Below are positions 8,534 to 15,941 of a stretch of 21,675 bases of DNA, piece after piece. Within the stretch, counting starts at the first letter, position 1. Every line of letters begins with the position of its first letter. This stretch comes from JBKPCD01 sp046727175 (GTDB taxonomy: Bacteria; Acidobacteriota; Vicinamibacteria; Vicinamibacterales; 2-12-FULL-66-21): NCBI GenBank assembly GCA_046727175.1, contig JBKPCD010000184.1:1-21675 (forward strand), in the 5' to 3' direction. Position numbers and translations under genes: made by a program. Under the pieces are notes generated by a model that saw only the letters and a program-made list of their open reading frames with translations, searched no databases and was not told where the DNA came from.

Positions 8534-9169
8534 TCAGTCCTTTCCCAGGCCGGCGACGAACAAATCGACAATGGCGTCCGCTTCGTTCGCGAGTGCGTAT
8601 CTCCGGCGGCTGAGAATCCAGTTCGTCGCCATCTCGTCGAGCGCGCCGAAGAAGAGCTTCGCGGCAAGCGTCGCGTTGGTCTCGGACCGGAACGATCCTC
8701 GTGCCTGACCGTCAGCGATCACGTCGCGGATGATGCCGAGGTACTCGCGGACGTGCGTCGTCGAGAGTCGCTCCATGAACTTCGTCGACTGGCGGAGCTC
8801 GACCTGAAAGACGATCGCGAGGTTGCGGTCGCGGCCCAGACGACCGAGGTGCAGCCGCGCGATCTCGCGCAATCGTTCGACTGGATCCTCGAGTGCGGCA
8901 ACGCTCGCCCGTCCTTCCGCGATGGCTTCCTTCATCGTCCGCTCGAAAATCGAGACGAGAAGGTCGTCCTTGCCGCGGAAGTAGAGGTAGACCGTCCCTG
9001 CCGCGATTCCCGCCGCTTTGGCGATATCCGCCACCTGCGCCGTGAAGTAGCCACGTGCGGCGAACGTGTCGATGGCGGCGCGAAGGATCGTGTCCCGTTT
9101 GTCGGGCTTCTCGGGCTTGTCCGGGCGCGAGGAGAGGTGACGTGAACGACGGGCCGCGACGACGCTCAT
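8534..9169 (-). CDS. fadR: TetR-family regulator of fatty-acid degradation (FadR type)
   Basis: A TetR-family repressor. The helix-turn-helix domain runs from KRDTILRAAIDTFAARGY through AAGTVYLYFRGKDDLL, which is the strongly conserved recognition-helix end. The C-terminal ligand domain has no diagnostic motif. It is the first gene of the fad operon, directly upstream of fadN, as expected for an acyl-CoA-sensing FadR that releases DNA when fatty acids are available; ligand and targets are inferred. The frame is open upstream to a GTG at 9208, with ATGs at 9196, 9187 and 9169. The 9169 ATG (211 residues) is preferred because the FadR-like palindrome and a perfect TTGACA lie just upstream of it and would otherwise be inside the coding region. 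No Shine-Dalgarno precedes it, so a leaderless message is possible. The start is less certain than the gene. Confidence 0.9.
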   Translation of the reverse strand: MSVVAARRSRHLSSRPDKPEKPDKRDTILRAAIDTFAARGYFTAQVADIAKAAGIAAGTVYLYFRGKDDLLVSIFERTMKEAIAEGRASVAALEDPVERLREIARLHLGRLGRDRNLAIVFQVELRQSTKFMERLSTTHVREYLGIIRDVIADGQARGSFRSETNATLAAKLFFGALDEMATNWILSRRRYALANEADAIVDLFVAGLGKD

Positions 9170-9186
9170 GAATGAATGTTCATTCA
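9169..9186. promoter_or_regulatory. FadR-like operator palindrome
   Basis: The 18 bases TGAATGAATGTTCATTCA contain the inverted repeat AATGAATG-TT-CATTCATT (9171-9188), with perfect 8-bp arms. It agrees with the Bacillus subtilis FadR box TGAATGAMTANTCATTCA at all positions but one (G for A at position 10). It sits at the start of the TetR gene that heads the fad operon, so autoregulation plus control of the whole operon is the simplest reading. Confidence 0.75.
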
Positions 9187-9204
9187 TTTTGGCCATGCTG
9201 TCAA
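9176..9204 (-). promoter_or_regulatory. Possible promoter of the fad operon overlapping the operator
   Basis: On the minus strand a perfect -35 hexamer TTGACA (9204-9199) is followed after 17 bases by GAACAT (9181-9176), which matches only 3 of 6 bases of TATAAT. The -10 position falls inside the FadR-like palindrome, so a bound repressor would block RNA polymerase. Transcription would start near 9169, the preferred ATG of the regulator. The poor -10 keeps confidence low. Confidence 0.35.
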
Positions 9205-9208
9205 CCAC

Positions 9209-9539
9209 TCGTCACACCCATCTGCTTTCAACAATTTGAAGTGCCTTACGCGTTTTGATCCGTTCCACCGAATCGACCGAACCGCCTCAGGGCTTATTCC
9301 GCCGGAAAGCTCGAACCGGCACGCGCTACGGAAGAGGCCCGACGCTTGCATCCCCGCGCGTGTCGACTGGATGGGGGGCTTTTTCTGGCGCTCTCAATAC
9401 TTAACCCCTGCAGGGCTGCCTCACTGGGCGGCACCAGGACACTCGAAGCCTCCGGCGGTAACGAGCGGGATATCAAGGGCGTATCTAGCGTGAGGTTTGA
9501 AACGTCGGCAGTTCTCAGTCGGCCTGGTAGGGGCTCCCC
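9209..9539. other. Intergenic region between the divergent regulators
   Basis: About 330 bases without a credible gene. It separates the minus-strand fad operon from the plus-strand CsoR gene. The only structure noticed is a perfect palindrome CCCTGCAGGG at 9406-9415, a possible CsoR-type site about 125 bases before that gene, and an AGGGG ribosome site at 9529-9533. No convincing promoter for the CsoR gene was found. Confidence 0.5.
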
Positions 9540-9815
9540 ATGATGGATGAAGTCCAGCAGCAGACCCTCGTCACTCGCCTGAATCGGATCGAGGGCCAGA
9601 TTCGCGGTATCCGACGGATGGTGCAGGAGCCGCGCATTTGTGTCGACATCCTTCAGCAATTGGCGGCGGCGGAGGCGGCCCTCAACCGCATCAGCCTTGC
9701 CGTCCTGCGCCACCACGTCGAGTGCTGCGTCCCGGACGGCATCGTGCAGGGTGAGCCCGAGAAGACGAAACGCTTGACCGAGCTCATCGACATCTTCGAT
9801 CGCTTCGGACGATAG
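9540..9815 (+). CDS. csoR: CsoR/RcnR-family metal-responsive transcriptional repressor
   Basis: A 91-residue all-helical DUF156 protein. Typical family sequence is RLNRIEGQIRGIRRMV near the N-terminus, a DNA-contacting helix. Cys34, His59 and Cys63 have exactly the spacing of the copper(I) ligands Cys36-His61-Cys65 of M. tuberculosis CsoR (25 and 4 residues), which favours a copper sensor over an RcnR nickel/cobalt sensor or an FrmR formaldehyde sensor. Such proteins leave DNA when metal binds and open copper export genes. No copper ATPase or chaperone is adjacent, so it is an orphan here and its targets are unknown. The start is ATG at 9540, with AGGGG 7 bases before it; a second ATG follows at once. 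Confidence 0.9.
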   Translation: MMDEVQQQTLVTRLNRIEGQIRGIRRMVQEPRICVDILQQLAAAEAALNRISLAVLRHHVECCVPDGIVQGEPEKTKRLTELIDIFDRFGR

Positions 9816-9827
9816 TCGTTTTTATCA

Positions 9828-9916
9828 GGGGACTGCGTCCCCGGACCCCTCACGCCGTCGCTCGCGGGGATCCCATGAGCCGCTCGGCGGGGTCCCCGCC
9901 GCGCGCTTGTGCGCGG
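9828..9916. repeat. Cluster of GC-rich palindromes after csoR (REP-like; first may terminate transcription)
   Basis: Three hairpins follow one another: GGGGAC-TGC-GTCCCC at 9828-9842, GGCGGGG-T-CCCCGCC at 9886-9900, and CCGCGC-GCTTGT-GCGCGG at 9899-9916, with further complementarity between GGACCCC (9843-9849) and GGGGTCC. The first hairpin begins 13 bases after the csoR stop and could end its transcript, although it has no T-run after it. Such dense palindromes between genes resemble REP elements. Confidence 0.5.
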
Positions 9917-10113
9917 TACGGCATGGTGATTCCCCTCGCGGCGCTCGGTCGCGCCACTCAGGGATTTGGACCGCCAGGACCGTCCACCGACCCGCCACAG
10001 TCTCTACTCGATTCAGCGCTTCGGGAAGTTTCTCCTCCGCACACGAGTCCAACCGGTATCGCGCGTCGTAAACGGCGACGAGCGGCCCGGAGTATCGTAG
10101 GCAGATCGGAAAC
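9917..10113. other. Upstream region of the TonB-receptor-like gene
   Basis: About 200 bases with no supported gene; open frames on both strands lack any recognisable family, signal or ribosome site. It should hold the promoter of the receptor gene, but no clear -35/-10 pair was seen. Confidence 0.35.
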
Positions 10114-13100
10114 GTGCGGAACCGTGAAGCGTCCATCGGTCCGACCCGGAATGTCAGCACGTTGGCGGCGGCCCTCATGCTGTGGCTGGCCTGGGTGGGT
10201 CCGCAACAGGCGCGATCCACGACTGACCAAAGCTCGCAGCGCTGCACGGTAAGCGGCACAGTCGTATCGGGCACGATCCCGCTGCCTGGCGTCGCGATCA
10301 CCGCGACATCGGCTGATTCCCGGAAAGTCGCCGCAACCGCGACGGAATCGAACGGCGCTTACGAGCTTCGCCTTCCAGGCGAGGGTGTCTACACGCTGAG
10401 CGTCGAGCTTGCCGCATTTGCATCCGCCTCGCGACAGATCACGCTGACAGGAGAGAGTTGCTCGACGCGGCTCGACTGGACACTGCAGCTCGCATCTCGC
10501 GTACCCGTCCCAACATCGACTCCGGCTGCGCCCGCTACTCCTGACCAGCGCAGTGCGCAGCCAGCTCAGGCTCCAGTGATTCAAGGTCAGCGTGGCGGCA
10601 GTGGGCCCAGGGCTGCAGCAGGCGGCGGCCGCGGGTTCCAGCAGCTCGATGTCGTTCCGAATGCAAACGCGGGCGAGCAACTCGCATCCGGAGATGAAGG
10701 TGCAGACGCGCTGCGTGGTCGACTGCAACTTCCGCCCGGCTTCTCGGCGGATGCGCCAACGGAAAGCGTGGCGACATCAGGCAATCAGGGACAGCTCAAC
10801 GAACCGCTGCTGTTCGGCGGCCGCGGTGGACGCGAGGGAGGACCGGAAGGATTCGATCGCCTCGCGGCCGGCCAAGGTGGATTTGGAGACGCGAACGCTA
10901 ACCAGTTCGGGTTTGGCGGGGGACGTGGCGGTGCGCCCGGCGGTTTCGGTGGTGGCCCGGGGGGCGGACCTGGTGGAGGCGGCGGTCCTGGCGGGTTCGG
11001 CGGCGGACCGGGAGGCTTCGGGGGACTTCGAGGCGGGGGGCGCTTTCAGGGCACGGCGAACTACAGCTTCGGCGGATCAATATTGGATGCAAAGCCGTAC
11101 GCCCTGAATGGCCGTGCAGCGGAAAAGCCGGACTACGTCCAGCAGCACTACGGAACAACCATCGGTGGTCCGTTGAAGGTTCCGCGAATCTACAACGGAG
11201 GGACCAGGACATTTTTCTTCCTGAACTACGCCGGCAATCACTCACACAATCCGGTTGATTCCTATTCGACCGTGCCGACGCTTGCTGAACGATTGGGAGA
11301 CTTTTCGGCGTTCTCCTCGGTGGTGATCGATCCATCAACCGGTCAGCCGTTCGCGGGCAATCAGATTCCCGAGTCGCGAATCTCGTCGGCGGCGCGCGCG
11401 CTACTTCCGTACATCCCAGTACCCAATCAACCGGCCTTGACTCAGAACTTCCATTACCTTACCGCGGTGACATCGTCCAGTGACGATGTGAACGTTCGAG
11501 TGACGCATGTTTTCGGTGCAGAGTTGGCCCAACGTGGGCGCGGAGGGGAGGCCGGTCGCGGCGGGTTTGGTGCAGGCGGCGCACGCGGTCTCGGGTTTGG
11601 AGGCCGGGGCGGTCCTGGCGGGCGCGGACCGACGCGGCCGCGCAGTGTTCTGAACGTCAACGTGAGCTATCACCACGCGTCTGTCATCCAGTCGTCGAAC
11701 TTTCCGACGATCGGAGGCACGACAGAGGCGACCGGTTGGAACGTGCCAGTCAGTTACCTGTATGCGCGCGGGCGGTTCAACAACATGTTGAACGTCAACT
11801 ACAACCGGAACAGCTCGGACAGCACGAATCTTTACTCGTTCGTCACGAACATCGTGGGAATCGCCGGCATTCAGGGAGTGTCGACGGATCCGTTCGACTG
11901 GGGTAGTCCGAACCTGTCGTTCACGAGCGTTTCCGATCTGCGCGACCGCACACCGGCGCAGTGTGTCGATCAGCGCGTCCAGATCAGCGACACGATGATG
12001 CGAATGTGGCAGCGGCACGCGCTCCGATGGGGCGGCGACTATCGCGACCTGCGGCTCGACAGCCTCTCGAACAGTAACCCGCGCGGGAGCTTCGTCTTCA
12101 CGGGGTTGTATACGTCGGCGCTCCTGGACGGCAGCGCCGTCGCGGGCGCGGGTCTCGACTTCGCGGACTTCCTGCTTGGCCTCGCACAGCAGGCGTCGGT
12201 CCAGTACGGACCCGGCAAGATCGAGCTGCGCGGAAGATCGTGGAACCTGTTCGTTCAGGACAACTGGCAGGTGCGCGAAAATCTGACGCTGAACTTCGGT
12301 GTTCGTTACGAGTACGTGTCGCCGTTCGTGGAGGCCGGCAATCGTCTCGTTAATCTGGACGTCACGCCCGATTTCACCGCCGCAGTGCCCGTCCAGTCGG
12401 GTGCCACCGGACCATTCAGCGGTCCGTTGCCACGGAGCCTCGTATATCCCGACAGGAACAACGTCGGACCTCGTGTCGGCATCGCGTGGAGACCACTGAC
12501 TCACACGACGGTTCGCACCGGCTACGGCATCAATTACAACCTCGGAGTGTCCGGGACGATCGCACAGCAGCTCGCCGCGCAACCTCCGTTTGCCGTCACC
12601 GCGACCAGTCTCGGCGGCGTTGCCGCGCCGCTGCTGCTCGTCGATCCGTTCGCCCGAATCGACAGCGCGGCGACGACGAACTCGTTCGGGATCGATCCCC
12701 TCTACGGTCTCGGCATGGCGCAGATCTGGAACGTCGACGTCCAGCGCGACCTTCCGCACAACCTGACCGTGAACGTTGGATACACGGGGACGCGGGGGTC
12801 GAGCCTCGACATCGAGCGCGCCCCGAATCGGAATCCCGACGGCGGCTTGCGCATCCCGAACGTGCAGCCGTTCATCTGGGAATCCTCCGGAGGGCGCTCG
12901 ACGCTCCACGCGCTCAGCGTGCGCGCGCGCAAGCGGCTGGCGCGCGGATTCGCGTTCGGCGGCGCGTACACGTACTCACGCGCATACGACGACGCATCGT
13001 CGATTGGCGGAATCGGCGGCAATGCGAACGTCGCGCAGAACGATCAGGATCTCGGCGCCGAGTGGGGACGATCCAGCTTCGAGCGCCGTCACAGCTTTAC

Positions 13101-13626
13101 CGGAGACTACACATTCGAGCTGCCCTGGGGCAAAGGTCGCCATTGGCTCGACAACGACAGCTGGAAATCACAGCTGTTCGGCGGATGGAGCTGGAGCGGG
13201 AACACGACCATCCAGTCGGGTGCGCCGTTCACGGCACGGGTCGTCGGGAACTTCGTGGACGTCAGCAGCGGCGTGAACGGAACGCTGCGGGCGGACTACA
13301 ACGGTGAGCCAATCGCCATCGACCATCCGACCGTACTGCGCTTCTTCAACACGGATGCGTTCTCGGTGCCGGCCCCGGGGTTCTTCGGCACCGCCGCGAG
13401 GAACACCATTACCGGTCCCGGTTCGTACAACATGAACATGGCGCTCTCGAAGAACTTCAACTTCAACCGATCGCACGGTATGACGGTGCGGCTGCAGGCT
13501 ACCAACGTGTTCAACGCCGTGCAGTTCTCGACGATCGACACGGTTGTCAATTCGCCGACCTTCGGTCACGTGACTGGAGTTCGTCCTATGCGGTCGGTGC
13601 AGGTCGTCACAAGGATCAGGTTCTGA
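10114..13626 (+). CDS. TonB-dependent-receptor-like outer-membrane protein (Oar/acidobacterial type, Gly-rich, no visible plug)
   Basis: A 1,170-residue outer-membrane beta-barrel protein. A signal peptide is seen at about 14-34 (STLAAALMLWLAWVGPQQARS). A carboxypeptidase-regulatory-like beta-sandwich follows at about 43-125 (CTVSGTVVSGTIPLPGVAI...). Residues about 135-310 are low complexity and very rich in Gly. The barrel begins with NYSFGGSILDAKPY, then TFFFLNYAG and STVPTLAERLGDFSAF, hallmarks of large acidobacterial TonB-receptor-like proteins. It contains LFVQDNWQVRENLTLNFGVRYEYVSP in pieces typical of Oar-like barrels and ends in Phe, the usual barrel-assembly signal. I see no TonB plug domain, the place where it would be being the Gly-rich stretch. 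A second Gly/Arg-rich insert is at about 470-510. Substrate is unknown; polysaccharide or peptide uptake are typical guesses. The start is GTG 10114, with a weak ribosome site. Confidence 0.88.
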   Translation: MRNREASIGPTRNVSTLAAALMLWLAWVGPQQARSTTDQSSQRCTVSGTVVSGTIPLPGVAITATSADSRKVAATATESNGAYELRLPGEGVYTLSVELAAFASASRQITLTGESCSTRLDWTLQLASRVPVPTSTPAAPATPDQRSAQPAQAPVIQGQRGGSGPRAAAGGGRGFQQLDVVPNANAGEQLASGDEGADALRGRLQLPPGFSADAPTESVATSGNQGQLNEPLLFGGRGGREGGPEGFDRLAAGQGGFGDANANQFGFGGGRGGAPGGFGGGPGGGPGGGGGPGGFGGGPGGFGGLRGGGRFQGTANYSFGGSILDAKPYALNGRAAEKPDYVQQHYGTTIGGPLKVPRIYNGGTRTFFFLNYAGNHSHNPVDSYSTVPTLAERLGDFSAFSSVVIDPSTGQPFAGNQIPESRISSAARALLPYIPVPNQPALTQNFHYLTAVTSSSDDVNVRVTHVFGAELAQRGRGGEAGRGGFGAGGARGLGFGGRGGPGGRGPTRPRSVLNVNVSYHHASVIQSSNFPTIGGTTEATGWNVPVSYLYARGRFNNMLNVNYNRNSSDSTNLYSFVTNIVGIAGIQGVSTDPFDWGSPNLSFTSVSDLRDRTPAQCVDQRVQISDTMMRMWQRHALRWGGDYRDLRLDSLSNSNPRGSFVFTGLYTSALLDGSAVAGAGLDFADFLLGLAQQASVQYGPGKIELRGRSWNLFVQDNWQVRENLTLNFGVRYEYVSPFVEAGNRLVNLDVTPDFTAAVPVQSGATGPFSGPLPRSLVYPDRNNVGPRVGIAWRPLTHTTVRTGYGINYNLGVSGTIAQQLAAQPPFAVTATSLGGVAAPLLLVDPFARIDSAATTNSFGIDPLYGLGMAQIWNVDVQRDLPHNLTVNVGYTGTRGSSLDIERAPNRNPDGGLRIPNVQPFIWESSGGRSTLHALSVRARKRLARGFAFGGAYTYSRAYDDASSIGGIGGNANVAQNDQDLGAEWGRSSFERRHSFTGDYTFELPWGKGRHWLDNDSWKSQLFGGWSWSGNTTIQSGAPFTARVVGNFVDVSSGVNGTLRADYNGEPIAIDHPTVLRFFNTDAFSVPAPGFFGTAARNTITGPGSYNMNMALSKNFNFNRSHGMTVRLQATNVFNAVQFSTIDTVVNSPTFGHVTGVRPMRSVQVVTRIRF

Positions 13627-13784
13627 AGGTGCTGACAGTGCTAAAGGTGCGGGTTCGCAGGTTCGGCAGCCGGCGCAACGACGACGCTGTTGGCACCACA
13701 AGCACCAGCACCATTAGCACCCTCAGCACCTTTAGCACCAGCACTGTTAGCACCGTCAGCGCCTTTAGCACCGTTAGCACCTTC
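13627..13784. repeat. Array of 9-base repeats with an inverted arm, overlapping the start of the VWFA gene
   Basis: Bases 13701-13784 hold about eight degenerate units of AGCACC plus three bases, with ATT, CTC, TTT, GTT, GTC, TTT, GTT or TTC as the variable part. Near the left end, GTGCTAAAGGTGC (13638-13650) is the exact reverse complement of GCACCTTTAGCAC (13726-13738), and the preceding GTGCTGACA pairs with TGTTAGCAC (13744-13752) at 8 of 9 positions. The element thus begins at the stop codon of the receptor gene, and folds into a long hairpin. The units are read in frame as Ser-Thr-hydrophobic. Confidence 0.75.
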
Positions 13785-15809
13785 TTTCTCGTCGCGCTCT
13801 TGTTCGCCGGCGCGACGCCGACCGCGCAGCGCCGTCCGTCGTTCCGGACGGGCGTCGAGCTGATCTACGTCAACGTCGTCGTGCGCGATCAGAGCGGAAA
13901 CATCGTCCGCGGGTTGTCGAAGGACGACTTCACGCTCGTCGAGGACGACAAACCGCAGACGATTACGACGTTCGACTTCGAGGAAGTCAAGTCAGAGGCT
14001 CTGCCGGCGGAGCAGCCGGCGCCGGCGACCGCACCGATCCTCCAGACGCCTCCCGCGGTGAAGGCGGAAGCGGCTGCGGCGCCGGCTGCCCCTCCGGCAG
14101 AGCCGATCGACTTGCGCAATCACCGCCTGATCGTGCTCCTGTTCGATTCGAGCTCGATGCAGGCCGAGGAGCTCGAGCGAGCCATCGCATCGGCCAGGGA
14201 GTACGTTGACAAGCGGCTGAGCGGAGCGGACCTCGTCGCGATCGCGGCCGTCAGCTCCGCACTGGAAATCGTTCAGGATTTCACCACGAGTCGCGAAGCG
14301 CTGGGGAAGGCACTGGATCGTTTTTCCGGGGTCGATACCGTGGGCTTCGAAGAAGGCACCACGCCCACAGGAGAAGAGACCGAGGTCGAAGGGTTCGTCG
14401 CGGACGACAGCGAGTTCAACATCTTTAACACGGACAGGCGCCTCGAGGCCATCGAGCGGCTGTCCGAGTCGCTGGCGCCGGTTCAGCAGAAGAAGTCAAT
14501 CGTGTATTTCAGCAGCGGGATGAGTCGATCCGGCGACGACAATCAGGTGCAGCTTCGTGCCGCAATCGATCGCGCGGTAAAGGCGAACGTGTCGATCTAT
14601 CCCGTTGACACGCGCGGGCTGACCGCTATCGTTCCTGGCGGGAGCGCCAGCCAGGCGAGTCGCAGCGGTTCCGCGATGTTTACCGGCGCCGGGGTGTCGC
14701 AGCAGTTCGATCGTCAGGCCGCGAGCCAGGAAACCCTCGTGACGCTCGCCAGCGACACCGGCGGGCGCGCGTTCCTCGACACGAACGACTTCGGCAGCGT
14801 CTACACGAAAGTCATCGCCGATACGTCGGCGTACTACCTCCTCGGGTATTCGAGCACGAATCCGGCACGAGATGGCCGGTTCCGGCGGATCAAAGTACGG
14901 CTGAACAACCCAGGTCTCAAGGTCGAGCATCGCAACGGCTATTACGCTAATCGCGACTTCGCCCATTCGAGCAAGGACGATCGCGAGCGCCAGCTGCAGG
15001 AGCAGCTGATGACCGACCTCTCGTCCACCGACCTCACCGTCTGGTTGTCGACATCGTTCTTCCGTCTGTCGAACGACCGCTTCTACGTTCCGGTTTCCAT
15101 CGCGGTCCCTGGCTCGGAGATTCCGTTCACGCAGGCAAGCACGACGGATCGCGCGACAATCGACGTCATCGGTCTGATGCGCGACGAGCTGGAGCGGCCG
15201 GTCGGAAAGATTCGCGACACGGTCAAGCTCGCGGTCCAGCAGACGCAGGACGTCAGGCGGAAGAACGTTCAGTACGAGACCGGCTTCACGCTGCCGCCTG
15301 GCCGCTTCAAGCTGAAGGTCGTCCTGCGGGAGAATCAGTCCGGCGCAATAGGCTCGTTCGAGAGCGACGTCGTCGTACCGGACCTTCGCCGCTCGCCCGT
15401 GAAGGTCAGCTCGATCGTGCTTGGTACGCAGACGCAGCCGGCCCCCGAGCGCAATGGCGTCAACCCGCTCGCGCGCAACGGTACGCTGCTGGTGCCGAGC
15501 CTCACCCACGTCGTTTCGACGACGCAGCCGTTGTACTTCTACTACGAGGTGTACGATCCGGCGGCGCAGTCTGGCAGCCCGCGCCTGCTCACGAGCATCT
15601 CGTTCTTCCGGGGCAAGGTGCGCACCTACCAGACGCCGCTCGTCGAGGTCACTCGACTCGAGGCGCCCGATCGAAAGGCCGCCGTGTTCCAATTCTCCGT
15701 TCCAGCGTCGGCGCTGCAGCCTGGGTACTACACCTGCCAGATCACCGTCGTGGATGATGTCGCGGGCACATTTGCATTCCCGCGTCTGCCGCTTCTCGTG
15801 CGACAGTAG
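13629..15809 (+). CDS. VWFA-related secreted protein, acidobacterial type
   Basis: A 726-residue exported protein of the family described as 'VWFA-related domain, Acidobacterial' (TIGR03436). The N-terminus is unusual: residues 24-51 are Ser-Thr-hydrophobic triplets read from the repeat array. A signal-peptide core follows (TFFLVALLFAGATPTAQ, 51-67). Next come the family's opening beta-sandwich (VELIYVNVVVRDQSGNIVRGLSKDDF in part), an Ala/Pro linker, and the von Willebrand A domain beginning LIVLLFDSSSMQ. Here the metal-site motif DxSxS has Met as its last residue. VYFSSGMSRSG, YPVDTRGL and YYLLGYSSTNPARDGRFRRIKVRL complete the family pattern. Function is unknown; these proteins are thought to act in cell-surface protein interaction. 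The only possible starts are GTGs at 13629, 13638 and 13647, all inside the repeat arm. It begins 2 bases after the receptor stop, so it is probably co-transcribed with it. Confidence 0.87.
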   Translation: MLTVLKVRVRRFGSRRNDDAVGTTSTSTISTLSTFSTSTVSTVSAFSTVSTFFLVALLFAGATPTAQRRPSFRTGVELIYVNVVVRDQSGNIVRGLSKDDFTLVEDDKPQTITTFDFEEVKSEALPAEQPAPATAPILQTPPAVKAEAAAAPAAPPAEPIDLRNHRLIVLLFDSSSMQAEELERAIASAREYVDKRLSGADLVAIAAVSSALEIVQDFTTSREALGKALDRFSGVDTVGFEEGTTPTGEETEVEGFVADDSEFNIFNTDRRLEAIERLSESLAPVQQKKSIVYFSSGMSRSGDDNQVQLRAAIDRAVKANVSIYPVDTRGLTAIVPGGSASQASRSGSAMFTGAGVSQQFDRQAASQETLVTLASDTGGRAFLDTNDFGSVYTKVIADTSAYYLLGYSSTNPARDGRFRRIKVRLNNPGLKVEHRNGYYANRDFAHSSKDDRERQLQEQLMTDLSSTDLTVWLSTSFFRLSNDRFYVPVSIAVPGSEIPFTQASTTDRATIDVIGLMRDELERPVGKIRDTVKLAVQQTQDVRRKNVQYETGFTLPPGRFKLKVVLRENQSGAIGSFESDVVVPDLRRSPVKVSSIVLGTQTQPAPERNGVNPLARNGTLLVPSLTHVVSTTQPLYFYYEVYDPAAQSGSPRLLTSISFFRGKVRTYQTPLVEVTRLEAPDRKAAVFQFSVPASALQPGYYTCQITVVDDVAGTFAFPRLPLLVRQ

Positions 15810-15865
15810 ACGTCACTGTACTTGCATCCCACGGTCGGCCTGGGGGACGCAGCGCTAGCTCGACA

Positions 15866-15924
15866 GAGTCACAAACCGGCGCTGCCGAGATCCAGTAGAC
15901 TTGAAGCTCTTTCCGCTGTGACTC
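15866..15924. promoter_or_regulatory. Inverted repeat in the leader of the TPR gene
   Basis: GAGTCACA (15866-15873) pairs perfectly with TGTGACTC (15917-15924) across a 43-base loop. The right arm ends just before the GGAGGAGAG ribosome site of the next gene. It may be a leader structure affecting translation or a regulator site with widely spaced halves; an 8-bp match could also be chance. Confidence 0.25.
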
Positions 15925-15941
15925 GGGAGGAGAGCCGTCAC

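Noticed and set aside
9170..9208. Longer regulator start at GTG 9208 or ATG 9196/9187
   Set aside because: These would place TTGACA and the operator palindrome inside the coding region, and none has a convincing ribosome site; kept as alternatives only.
9825..10301. Overlapping open frames on both strands between csoR and the receptor gene
   Set aside because: No family resemblance, no ribosome site, and they read through the palindrome cluster; treated as non-coding.
11401..12909. Minus-strand open frame of 502 codons inside the receptor gene
   Set aside because: Arg/Val/Asp-rich sequence without domain or signal, fully antisense to the barrel-coding region.
12486..13307. Plus-strand Arg-rich open frame of 273 codons inside the receptor gene
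   Set aside because: Shadow frame of the barrel-coding sequence with extreme Arg content and no motif.
13701..13784. Phase-variable on/off switch by repeat slippage
   Set aside because: The units are 9 bases, so changes keep the reading frame; leader length could vary but not on/off expression.
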